Assembly: GCA_035649235.1 (NCBI GenBank)
Contig: DASRJX010000264.1
Coordinates: forward strand, 1-24,820
DNA: 24,820 bases
Source of the DNA: DASRJX01 sp035649235
Lineage (GTDB): Bacteria > Acidobacteriota > Polarisedimenticolia > Gp22-AA2
Direction: 5' to 3'
A program made the translations under genes and the position numbers. Each line of letters opens with the position of its first letter. The first letter of the stretch is position 1. Below, in pieces: positions 1 through 6,675 of the stretch. The notes below the pieces were generated by a model that was given only the letters and a program-made list of their open reading frames with translations, had not been told where the DNA came from and did not search any database.

Positions 1-390
1 AAGTGCTGTTCCGAGCGCGGCGATCGCCCCAGGCGGCAGGAGCGTGTCGGCGTGCAGGAAGAGCAACACCTCTCCCCGCGCCGCGCGGGCGCCCTCGTTC
101 ATCTGCGCCGCGCGGCCGCGGCGCGGGCTCTCGACCAGAAGGCTTGCCGGCCGAGGCTGAGGCCACGCGGCCGCGATCTCGGAGAAGAAGGCCGCGGTGC
201 GATCGGCGCTTCCGCCGTCCGCCAGGATCACTTCGAACGGTGGGGCGCCCTCCTGCCGCTGCAGGCTCTCCAGGACCTCCGGGAGCGCCTTCTCCTCGTC
301 GAGCGCCGGTATCACGACGGAGACGGACGGACACGCGCCGTCCTCGATCGCGGTCGTCCCGCCCTTGCCATCGAGCGCGCGATCCATCAT
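1..390 (-). CDS. Glycosyltransferase family 2, TIGR04283-like (partial, 3' end outside window)
   Basis: The first 130 codons of a GT-A fold glycosyltransferase are visible; the gene runs off the left edge. Residues 25-33 form the first nucleotide-sugar strand (VVIPALDEE), residues 58-65 read DGGSADRT, 92-101 GRAAQMNEGA and 109-116 LLFLHADT. This set, especially GRxxQxNxGA followed by LLFLHADT, is typical of the TIGR04283 family (transferase 2, rSAM/selenodomain-associated; some members are linked to arsenosugar synthesis). The natural donor and acceptor cannot be read from the sequence. The start is the first of two tandem ATG codons and has a GGAG Shine-Dalgarno 5 bases upstream. It is divergent from the PBP gene, with start codons that touch. 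A radical-SAM or selenodomain partner would be expected beyond the left edge, but this is not testable here. Confidence 0.85.
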   Translation of the reverse strand, partial: MMDRALDGKGGTTAIEDGACPSVSVVIPALDEEKALPEVLESLQRQEGAPPFEVILADGGSADRTAAFFSEIAAAWPQPRPASLLVESPRRGRAAQMNEGARAARGEVLLFLHADTLLPPGAIAALGTAL

Positions 391-3286
391 GTATACTCCA
401 CGCTCACCGCGGTCGGCTGCGGCGCATGGTGCCTTGACCAACAGCGCATCGGATCCTCCGGACAAGCCTCCCGATAAGCCGCCTGCGGGACAACCGCAGT
501 CCGCCCAGGGATCACCTCCGCCTTACCGCGCATGGTCCCCGCCACCGGGCGGCGGCCCCCCGATTCAGGGCCCGCCGGGAGGTGCGGCGCCTCCAGCTTC
601 CAACGGCGCGTTCCCGCCCGTACCGCCACGGCCGCCGGGTGAAGGTCCGCCGGGCGGGGGCCCTCCGCCAGCAGGTGGCGGGCTGAAGGCCTGGTTCACG
701 CGCCGGCGCACGGTCCTCGGCGGCATCCTCCTGGCGGTGGTGCTCGCGACCGTGGTCGTCGGCTCCACGCTCGGCTACTTCCTGACCTTCGACATCCCCG
801 AGGTGCGCGGCCTGCAGGACTGGAAGCCGCCCGTGGTCACGACGCTCTACAGCGCCAACGGCGACGTCCTGTACCAGTTCGGGGCGGAGAAACGCATCGT
901 CGTCGATGTCGACCAGGTGCCGCAGACGTTCGTGAATGCGCTCGTCGCCACGGAGGATTCGCATTTCTACGATCACGTCGGCATCGATCCCTGGGGCATC
1001 GCTCGCGCCATCATAGCGGACGTCATCCACCTCCGGAAGGCGCAGGGGGGCAGCACGCTGACGCAGCAGTTGGCTCGCTCGCTGTTCCTCAAGCCCGAGA
1101 AGACCATGCGCCGCAAGCTGCAGGAGATGGTGCTGGCGCTGCAGATCGAGAAATCGTTCACCAAGAACGAGATCCTGGGCTTCTACGTGAATCAGGTCTA
1201 CATGGGACACGGGCGCTACGGCATCGAGACCGCGTCGCGCTTCTACTTCGGCAAGCAGGCCCGCGACCTGTCGCTCGCCGAGGCGGCGCTCCTGGCGGGC
1301 CTGGTGCAGCGCCCAGAGGCCTACTCCCCTCTCCGATCCCCGGATAAGGCGATGTCCCGCCGCAACCACGTCCTGAACCGCATGGTGCGGGAGAAGAAGC
1401 TCGACAAGGCGGTGGCGGCCGACACGGCCAAGGAGCAGGTCGTCGTCGCGAAGGTCCAGGAGGAGGACAACATCGCCCCCTACTTCGTCGAGGAGGTGCG
1501 CCGCTACCTCGACGCCACCTACGGCGAGGTGGCGCTCTACCAGGAGGGGCTCGAGGTCTACACCACGCTCGACCCCGAATCGCAGAAGGCGGCCAACCAG
1601 GCGGTCTTCGATGGCCTGCGCGCCCTCGACAAGCGCCGCGGCTGGCGTGGCGGCCTCGCGAACGTCCTCAAGGAGGGCGGCACGATTGCCGACTACAGGC
1701 ATCCTGGCTGGGCGCGGCCGCCTCAGCTCGGCCGCCTGCGCTGGGGCGTCGTCACGGACGCGGCCCGCGGCAGCGCTGGCGTGCGCCTGGGCGAGTTCAC
1801 CGCCCGCGTCGGCCAGGACGCCGTCGCCTGGACCAACAAGTCCGTCGGACAGGTCCTGAAAGCGGGCGACGTGGCGGCGTTCCTCGTCAAATCGATCGAC
1901 GAGACGAAGAAGACGCTGGGCGTCAGCCTCGATCAGGAGCCGGAGGTCGAGGGGGCGCTCCTGGCGATCGACCCGTCGACCGGCGAGATCCGGGCGCTCG
2001 TCGGCGGCTTCGACTTCAATCGCAGCGAGTTCGATCGCGCCATCCAGTCGTACCGGCAGGCGGGCTCCGCCTTCAAGCCGTTCGTCTACTCGGCGGCGCT
2101 GGAGGCCGGGTACACGCTGGCGCACACGCTGTTCGACGAGCCGACCGTTTTCGTGGACCCGGGGACCGGCGATCAGTACCAGCCCAACAACTACTACCGG
2201 AAGTACTACGGCGTCACGACCCTGCGGCAGGCGATGGAGGAGTCGCGCAACATCGTCGCCGTCAAGCTGCTCAATGAGGTGGGGTACGGCCGCACCATCG
2301 ACACCGCCCGGCGCATGGGCATCTCGAGCCCGCTCCGGCCCTATCCGTCGATGGCGCTCGGGACCATGGAGGTGTCGCTCATCGACCTCACCACGGCCTT
2401 CTCGGTGTTTCCCAATCAGGGCGTGCGCCTGGAGCCGCACTTCATTCGCTCGGTCGCCGACCGCGACGGGCGGGTCCGCGAGCAGGCGAAGCCGCGGATC
2501 ATCGAGGCGCTGCAGGCCGACGTCGCCTACCTCATGACCTACCTGCTCGAAGGCGTGACCGAGGCCGGCACCGGCGCCGCGGCCGCCGCGGCCCTCGATC
2601 GGGTGGTCGCCGGGAAGACCGGGACGACCGACGATCTCGCGGACGCCTGGTTCGTCGGCTTCAGTCCCTCGCTCGTTGCCGGCGCCTGGGTCGGCTTCGA
2701 CCAGAAGAAAACCCTCGGCCCGGGTGAAACCGGCGCCAAAGCGGCCCTCCCGATCTGGATCCAGTTCATGAAGGCGGCCCACGAAGGGAAGCCGGTGGAG
2801 AAGTTCAACAAGCCCGCCAAGGTCGTCTACGCGCCGATCGACCGCCGCACGGGGGTGCTGGCCACCTCCGAAGCCGGCTGCCCGCAGCCGTTCCTGGAGG
2901 CGTTCATCGAGGGCACGGAGCCGACCCAATCCTGCTCCGAGGTGGAGCACCTCCGCGTCTCACTCCCCTACTACCTGCAGCGCTTCGAGATCGATCGCGG
3001 GCTGGAGCTGCGGATCGACTCGGAGGCGCTGGTGCGCCTGGTGAACGAAGGCCAGGGAGAGCTCGAGATGGCACCCGGCGGGCACGAGCTGATCCTGCAC
3101 GAAGAGGACGGCACCCGGACCGTGAAGCTCGACATGGGATGGCGCGAGCGCCGCGAGGCGCAGCGCCGTCTCGACGACCCGAACAGCGAAGGCGGCGTCC
3201 TGGCGCCGCTGCCGGAGCCGGGGGCGGACACGCCCGTGGGGATCGACGGGAGGCCGGCGACGATCATCCCCATCAAGCACGAGTGA
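389..3286 (+). CDS. mrcA: Class A penicillin-binding protein (PBP1A-like, bifunctional transglycosylase/transpeptidase)
   Basis: This protein polymerises lipid II glycan strands and cross-links peptide stems on the outer face of the inner membrane. Numbered from the ATG at 389 it has 965 residues. Residues 20-100 are a Pro/Gly-rich cytoplasmic tail and about 109-133 form one membrane anchor. The GT51 glycosyltransferase follows, with catalytic Glu189 in the EDSHFY motif and then GGSTLTQQ. The transpeptidase has SAFK at 560-563 (nucleophile Ser560), SRN at 619-621 and KTGTT at 743-747, so all active-site motifs are intact. The start is uncertain: the frame is open upstream to 197, but that part lies over the divergent glycosyltransferase. 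ATG 389 has no Shine-Dalgarno. TTG 434 is an alternative that would leave a TATACT box (392-397) as a possible -10. It converges on ald with a 25-base gap and no convincing terminator. Confidence 0.95.
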   Translation: MYTPRSPRSAAAHGALTNSASDPPDKPPDKPPAGQPQSAQGSPPPYRAWSPPPGGGPPIQGPPGGAAPPASNGAFPPVPPRPPGEGPPGGGPPPAGGGLKAWFTRRRTVLGGILLAVVLATVVVGSTLGYFLTFDIPEVRGLQDWKPPVVTTLYSANGDVLYQFGAEKRIVVDVDQVPQTFVNALVATEDSHFYDHVGIDPWGIARAIIADVIHLRKAQGGSTLTQQLARSLFLKPEKTMRRKLQEMVLALQIEKSFTKNEILGFYVNQVYMGHGRYGIETASRFYFGKQARDLSLAEAALLAGLVQRPEAYSPLRSPDKAMSRRNHVLNRMVREKKLDKAVAADTAKEQVVVAKVQEEDNIAPYFVEEVRRYLDATYGEVALYQEGLEVYTTLDPESQKAANQAVFDGLRALDKRRGWRGGLANVLKEGGTIADYRHPGWARPPQLGRLRWGVVTDAARGSAGVRLGEFTARVGQDAVAWTNKSVGQVLKAGDVAAFLVKSIDETKKTLGVSLDQEPEVEGALLAIDPSTGEIRALVGGFDFNRSEFDRAIQSYRQAGSAFKPFVYSAALEAGYTLAHTLFDEPTVFVDPGTGDQYQPNNYYRKYYGVTTLRQAMEESRNIVAVKLLNEVGYGRTIDTARRMGISSPLRPYPSMALGTMEVSLIDLTTAFSVFPNQGVRLEPHFIRSVADRDGRVREQAKPRIIEALQADVAYLMTYLLEGVTEAGTGAAAAAALDRVVAGKTGTTDDLADAWFVGFSPSLVAGAWVGFDQKKTLGPGETGAKAALPIWIQFMKAAHEGKPVEKFNKPAKVVYAPIDRRTGVLATSEAGCPQPFLEAFIEGTEPTQSCSEVEHLRVSLPYYLQRFEIDRGLELRIDSEALVRLVNEGQGELEMAPGGHELILHEEDGTRTVKLDMGWRERREAQRRLDDPNSEGGVLAPLPEPGADTPVGIDGRPATIIPIKHE
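396..399 (-). promoter_or_regulatory. Shine-Dalgarno of the glycosyltransferase
   Basis: GGAG on the minus strand, 5 bases before the ATG at 390. It supports that start. It also lies inside the extreme 5' end of the divergent PBP reading frame if that gene starts at 389. Confidence 0.6.
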
Positions 3287-3311
3287 CGGGGAGGCGCGGG
3301 CCAGGCACCTC

Positions 3312-4424
3312 CTAGAGCAGCGACTGGATGGGCGTGTACTCCAGGTTCTGCGACGTTGCCACGGCCTCGCAGGTGACCTTCCCACCGTGGACGTTGATGC
3401 CGGGGAGAAGCGTCTCGTCCTCCAGAGCCGCGTCCCTGATCCCGTCCCTGGCGATCCGCAGGACGTAGGGCAGAGTGGCGTTGGTGAGCGCGAAGGTCGA
3501 GGTGCGCGGGACGGCGCCGGGCATGTTCGCGACGCAGTAGTGCAGGACGCCATCCACGACGTAGGTCGGGTCGGAGTGGGTCGTCGGGTGCGTCGTCTCG
3601 AAGCAGCCACCCTGATCGACCGACACGTCGACGATGACCGACCCCTTCTTCATCTGCGACAGCATGTCGCGCGACACCAGGCGCGGGGCGGAGGCGCCCG
3701 GAATCAGCACGGCCCCAATCAGCAGGTCGGCGCGGCGCGCCGCCTCCGCGACGTACGTGCCCGTGGAGTAGACGGTGACGACCTGGCCGCGGAAGATCTC
3801 GTCCAGATAGCGCAGGCGCGGCAGCGAGCGGTCGAGGATCGTGACCCGGGCCCCCAGGCCGAGGGCCATGGTCGCGGCGTTGATGCCGACCGTGCCCCCG
3901 CCCAGGATCACCACGTTGCCGGGGGCGACGCCCGGTACGCCGGCCAGGAGGATGCCGCGGCCCCCCTCCGGGCGCTGCAGGTAGTAGGCTCCGACCTGGA
4001 TCGCCATCCGGCCGGCCACCTCGCTCATCGGCGTCAGGAGCGGCAGGCCGCCGCTCGCGTCCGTGATCGTCTCGTAGGCGATGGCGGTCGCGCCGGTCTC
4101 GATCAGGGCGCGGGTCAGCGCCGGGGCGGGGGCCAGATGCAGGTAGGTGAAGAGGACCTGTCCTTTTCGCAGCAGCCGCGTCTCCGCCTCGAGGGGCTCC
4201 TTGACCTTCAGGATCATGTCGGCGCGGCGGAAGACCGCCGCGGCGTCGGAGAGGATCACGGCGCCCGCCTGCTCGTAGGCCTGGTTGTCGATGCCGCTTC
4301 CGAGGCCGGCCCCGTCCTGCACCAGCACCTGGTGGCCGGCCTCGACCAGCGTCTTGACTCCCGCCGGGACCATGCTGACCCGGTACTCGTTGTCCTTGAT
4401 CTCCTTCGGCACACCGATCTGCAT
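3312..4424 (-). CDS. ald: Alanine dehydrogenase (NAD-dependent)
   Basis: It catalyses reversible oxidative deamination of L-alanine to pyruvate and ammonia with NAD+ in the cytoplasm. At 370 residues it has the usual family length. The known functional positions of the family are all present at the expected numbers: Arg15 and Lys75 for substrate, His96 and Asp270 for catalysis. The dinucleotide-binding loop GGGTVG is at 175-180, with Asp198 at the end of the next strand. The frame is open further upstream into the aldehyde dehydrogenase gene. The ATG at 4424 (MQIGVPKEIK) matches family N-termini, and a GGGACGGG purine stretch precedes it. It lies 32 bases downstream of the aldehyde dehydrogenase gene on the same strand and is probably co-transcribed from the promoter at 6023-6052. 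Confidence 0.96.
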   Translation of the reverse strand: MQIGVPKEIKDNEYRVSMVPAGVKTLVEAGHQVLVQDGAGLGSGIDNQAYEQAGAVILSDAAAVFRRADMILKVKEPLEAETRLLRKGQVLFTYLHLAPAPALTRALIETGATAIAYETITDASGGLPLLTPMSEVAGRMAIQVGAYYLQRPEGGRGILLAGVPGVAPGNVVILGGGTVGINAATMALGLGARVTILDRSLPRLRYLDEIFRGQVVTVYSTGTYVAEAARRADLLIGAVLIPGASAPRLVSRDMLSQMKKGSVIVDVSVDQGGCFETTHPTTHSDPTYVVDGVLHYCVANMPGAVPRTSTFALTNATLPYVLRIARDGIRDAALEDETLLPGINVHGGKVTCEAVATSQNLEYTPIQSLL

Positions 4425-4456
4425 CGTCCCGTCCCCGCGCCCTGGGCGCCCCCCTG

Positions 4457-5953
4457 TCAGTTGTTGTCGATCTGGGCCTTCTGCAGCCGCCCGGAGTAAT
4501 CGACGTACACCGTCTTCCATTCCGTGAAGATCTCCAGCGCGGTCGTGGCGGCCCCTTCCCGGTGACCGTTGCCGGTCCGCCCCGTCCCGCCGAACGGCAG
4601 GTGGGTCTCCGCGCCGATCGTGGAGGAGTTGACGTAGGTGATGCCCGCCTCGAGGTCGCGCGCCGCGGCGAAGGCGCGGTTCACGTCCTGGGTGTAGATC
4701 GAGGACGACAGCCCGTAGGCGCTGTCGTTGGCGATCGCCAGGGCCTCCTCCAGGCTGTCGGCCGGAATGACGCACACCACCGGGCCGAAGATCTCCTCCC
4801 TGGCGATGCGCATCTTCGGGTCGACCCCCGTGAAGATGGTCGGAGGAAAGTACCAGCCCCGGCCGTACTCCGACTTCGTGAGGCGCACGCCTCCCAGCGC
4901 CGGCTCCGCCCCCTCGTCGCGCCCGATCTGGACGTAGTCCATGACCCGCTTGAGCTGCGTCTCGCTGACCAGAGGGCCCATGTCGTTCGACTCGTCGAGC
5001 GGATCCCCCACCTTGAGTGCCGTGGCCCGCTCGACGAAGCGGCGCACGAACTCATCGTGCACCTTCCGGTGAACGATGACCCGGCTGGTGGCGGTGCAGC
5101 GCTGTCCCGCCGTGGCGAAGGCGCCCCACAGGGCGCCGTCCACGGCCAGGTCGAGGCGCGCGTCGTCCATCACGATCTGCGCGTTCTTGCCTCCCATCTC
5201 GAGGGAGGCGCGCTTGAACGTGTCGGCGCAGGCCAGGCTCACCTGACGCCCGGTCTCCGACGATCCGGTGAAGGAGACGAGCGTCGTCTTGGGGTGGCGC
5301 AGGAGCGCGCCACCGACCGTCTCGCCTGAGCCTGTGACGTAGTTGACGACGCCGCGCGGCAGGCCGACCTCCTGCGCGATCTTGACCAGGTGATAGGCCG
5401 ACAGCGGCGCATCGGTCGCCGGCTTGAGCACGACCGCGTTGCCGCAGACGAGCGCGGGGACGAGCTTCCACGACGGGATCGCCATCGGGAAGTTCCACGG
5501 GGTGATCAGGGCGCAGACGCCGACCGGCATGCGCGTCGCGTAGCACGCCTTGTTGGGGAGCTCGGAGGGGGTGGTGAAGCCGAACATCCGCCGCCCTTCC
5601 CCGGCGATGTAATAGCAGACGTCGATCGCTTCCTGCACGTCGCCGCGCGCCTCCCGCAACGGCTTCCCCATCTCGCGCGCCATCTCGCGGGCGTATTCCT
5701 CCTTGCGCCGGACGAGGATCTCCGCCATCCGGAACAGGTATTCGGCCCGCTTCGGCGCGGGGACCAGCCGCCAGCGCTTGAAGGCGCGTGCCGCGGCCTC
5801 GACCGCCGCCTCGACGTCGGCCGCCTGCGAATCCTGAAAGGTGCCGAGCACCTCGCTGCGGTCGGCCGGGCTGCGGTGTGGCCGGTCGGCGCCGGAGGAG
5901 GACTCGATCCATTCCCCGTCGATGAAGTTGCGATAGGCCTTGGCTTCAGCCAT
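4457..5953 (-). CDS. NAD(P)-dependent aldehyde dehydrogenase
   Basis: A 498-residue ALDH-superfamily enzyme that oxidises an aldehyde to a carboxylate. The PWNF motif has Asn154, the cofactor lysine is Lys177 in VLKPA, the general base is Glu252 in LEMGGKN, and the nucleophile is Cys286 in AGQRCTATSR. The TPSELPNK segment near residues 128-135 recalls the uncharacterised AldH group and semialdehyde dehydrogenases, but I cannot assign a substrate. The ATG at 5953 is preferred over an in-frame ATG at 6007. The later start has an AAAGGGGG ribosome site about 11 bases upstream and begins with the family-typical KAYRNFIDGEW, whereas 6007 would sit only about nine bases after the predicted transcription start. 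Pairing with ald suggests amino acid catabolism (inference only). Confidence 0.93.
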   Translation of the reverse strand: MAEAKAYRNFIDGEWIESSSGADRPHRSPADRSEVLGTFQDSQAADVEAAVEAAARAFKRWRLVPAPKRAEYLFRMAEILVRRKEEYAREMAREMGKPLREARGDVQEAIDVCYYIAGEGRRMFGFTTPSELPNKACYATRMPVGVCALITPWNFPMAIPSWKLVPALVCGNAVVLKPATDAPLSAYHLVKIAQEVGLPRGVVNYVTGSGETVGGALLRHPKTTLVSFTGSSETGRQVSLACADTFKRASLEMGGKNAQIVMDDARLDLAVDGALWGAFATAGQRCTATSRVIVHRKVHDEFVRRFVERATALKVGDPLDESNDMGPLVSETQLKRVMDYVQIGRDEGAEPALGGVRLTKSEYGRGWYFPPTIFTGVDPKMRIAREEIFGPVVCVIPADSLEEALAIANDSAYGLSSSIYTQDVNRAFAAARDLEAGITYVNSSTIGAETHLPFGGTGRTGNGHREGAATTALEIFTEWKTVYVDYSGRLQKAQIDNN

Positions 5954-6022
5954 GCCGGCGGGCCCCCTTTCGAACCGACGTGACAGCGGGAAGTCGTTTG
6001 CTGCCAATCTGATGGATGGTGG

Positions 6023-6052
6023 ATGCTAGCAGAGGGAAAAGCCGACTGTCAA
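6023..6052 (-). promoter_or_regulatory. Sigma-70-type promoter of the aldehyde dehydrogenase-ald pair
   Basis: On the minus strand a perfect TTGACA (-35, 6047-6052) is followed after 18 bases by TAGCAT (-10, 6023-6028). A TGC just before the -10 gives an extended -10 element. Transcription would start near 6016, leaving a leader of about 62 bases before the ATG at 5953. The local AT content is higher than in the surrounding genes. No operator was recognised. Confidence 0.7.
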
Positions 6053-6062
6053 TGCGGAGGGG

Positions 6063-6250
6063 TCAGTGCGGGAGCGCGACCGAGGTGGCGGACGACTCCT
6101 GCAGCCGCAGCGCCACCTCACGGCAGTGACGCACCCGCTCGTGGTCGTGCAGCACGGCGAAGACTTCTGACAGGCCGATCCAGGCCTCGAAGCTGTCACC
6201 GTTGCGCTGCAGCGCGTCGCAGTAGCCCTGCAGCGTGCCCAGCAGGTCGG
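6063..6250 (-). pseudogene. C-terminal fragment of a TPR-like protein (gene remnant)
   Basis: About 60 codons read on minus to a TGA at 6063-6065 with strongly G/C third positions, like the real genes nearby. The peptide contains GYCDALQRNGDSFEAWIGLS followed by a second helix pair, which resembles one and a half tetratricopeptide helices. No proper start or upstream half exists. The same frame stays open up to a TTG at 6449, but upstream of about 6250 the composition and codon pattern stop looking coding. The most likely reading is the tail of a TPR gene whose front was lost or replaced by the material at 6251-6675. A short independent small protein is possible but less likely. Confidence 0.4.
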
Positions 6251-6274
6251 ATGGGGCACTGCCGGAAGCAACTG

Positions 6275-6413
6275 CACCGGAAGGTTCGCCCAGCAACCGG
6301 CATCGCCGTATTCGCCGATTCAGTTGCTCTCGCTCGTTTAGGTGGGCTTTGTTTTGGCAGGGGGTGTTTCGAGGGGTGGATATCCACCGGCTGCCGGGTC
6401 GAACCTTCCGATG
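6275..6413. repeat. Imperfect inverted repeat, about 26-base arms, 86-base spacer
   Basis: The arms are 6275-6300 and 6387-6413. Within them an 11-base core is a perfect inverted match (6278-6288 against 6400-6410, CGGAAGGTTCG and its complement), and flanking bases match with a few differences. The right arm abuts a 14-base perfect palindrome, GGTGGATATCCACC, at 6375-6388. The arms could be the ends of a small non-autonomous mobile element, or the two sides of one long hairpin. I saw no target-site duplication, so the element type is open. Confidence 0.5.
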
Positions 6414-6440
6414 CTTGCTCACGTCGACTCCTGCTTTCAT

Positions 6441-6574
6441 TCCTACCAACGTTGACGCCGAGATCCAGGTTCCCGCTACGTCTCAAGCAATCCTTGTGCC
6501 GCATAGGCACCGCAGGGCCGTTTCGTACGGCGAAACATTCCAAGCCTTTCGGGCTCAGGTTCTTAGGGTAGGGA
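6441..6574 (-). ncRNA. Candidate structured RNA (6S-like rod or mobile-element guide RNA); unverified
   Basis: Read on minus, this segment folds by eye into a rod. The outer helix pairs 6567-6572 (CCTACC) with 6442-6447 (GGTAGG). It continues directly with AATGTT (6534-6539) against AACGTT (6448-6453), then CGCCG (6528-6532) against CGGCG (6456-6460). An apical perfect hairpin GTGCC-TATGC-GGCAC occupies 6496-6510, and two side hairpins are possible (GTTTCG/CGAAAC at 6520-6536; AGCC/GGCT in the 5' bulge). The segment is less GC-rich than its surroundings. A long rod with an open middle and a CCTGAGCCC stretch on the 5' side recalls 6S RNA, though about 131 bases is short for that. An alternative is the left-end RNA of an IS110-type element, because a MKAGVDVSK reading frame starts right at its 3' end. 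No promoter or terminator was recognised. Confidence 0.35.
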
Positions 6575-6675
6575 CGGGGCGCCGGCGTGAAGGATCGGAT
6601 GGAAAACTGAGGCGGCGGGGGGCGGCGAATTGGCGCTCCGCCGTCCGCAGGCGTGCCATGACTGTCCGCAATCGG

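Larger units (their letters stand above)
6251..6675. other. Gene-free segment, probable relic of inserted DNA
   Basis: No intact gene is seen on either strand. The segment contains the inverted repeat, the 14-base palindrome and the RNA-like fold described separately. From 6440 downwards on minus, the frame begins MKAGVDVSKH, similar to the start of DEDD transposases of the IS110 family, but family resemblance is lost within about 25 residues. Bases 6575-6675, directly after the stop of the large TPR gene, hold only GC-rich sequence in which I see no terminator hairpin with a T-tract. Confidence 0.45.

Noticed and set aside
365..397. Sigma-70 promoter TTGCCA/TATACT for the PBP gene
   Set aside because: The spacer is 21 bases, too long for a confident call; kept only as a remark.
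512..2950. Long open frame on the minus strand opposite the PBP gene
   Set aside because: Its peptide is Arg/Leu/Asp/Val-rich with no recognisable domain, and it lies wholly over a gene with intact catalytic motifs. It is a high-GC shadow.
3284..3320. Possible bidirectional terminator between the PBP gene and ald
   Set aside because: Only a weak GGAGG/CCTCC stem with mismatches and no T-tract on either strand.
4425..4775. N-terminal extension of alanine dehydrogenase into the aldehyde dehydrogenase gene
   Set aside because: All family-numbered residues (15, 75, 96, 270) fall in place only from the ATG at 4424.
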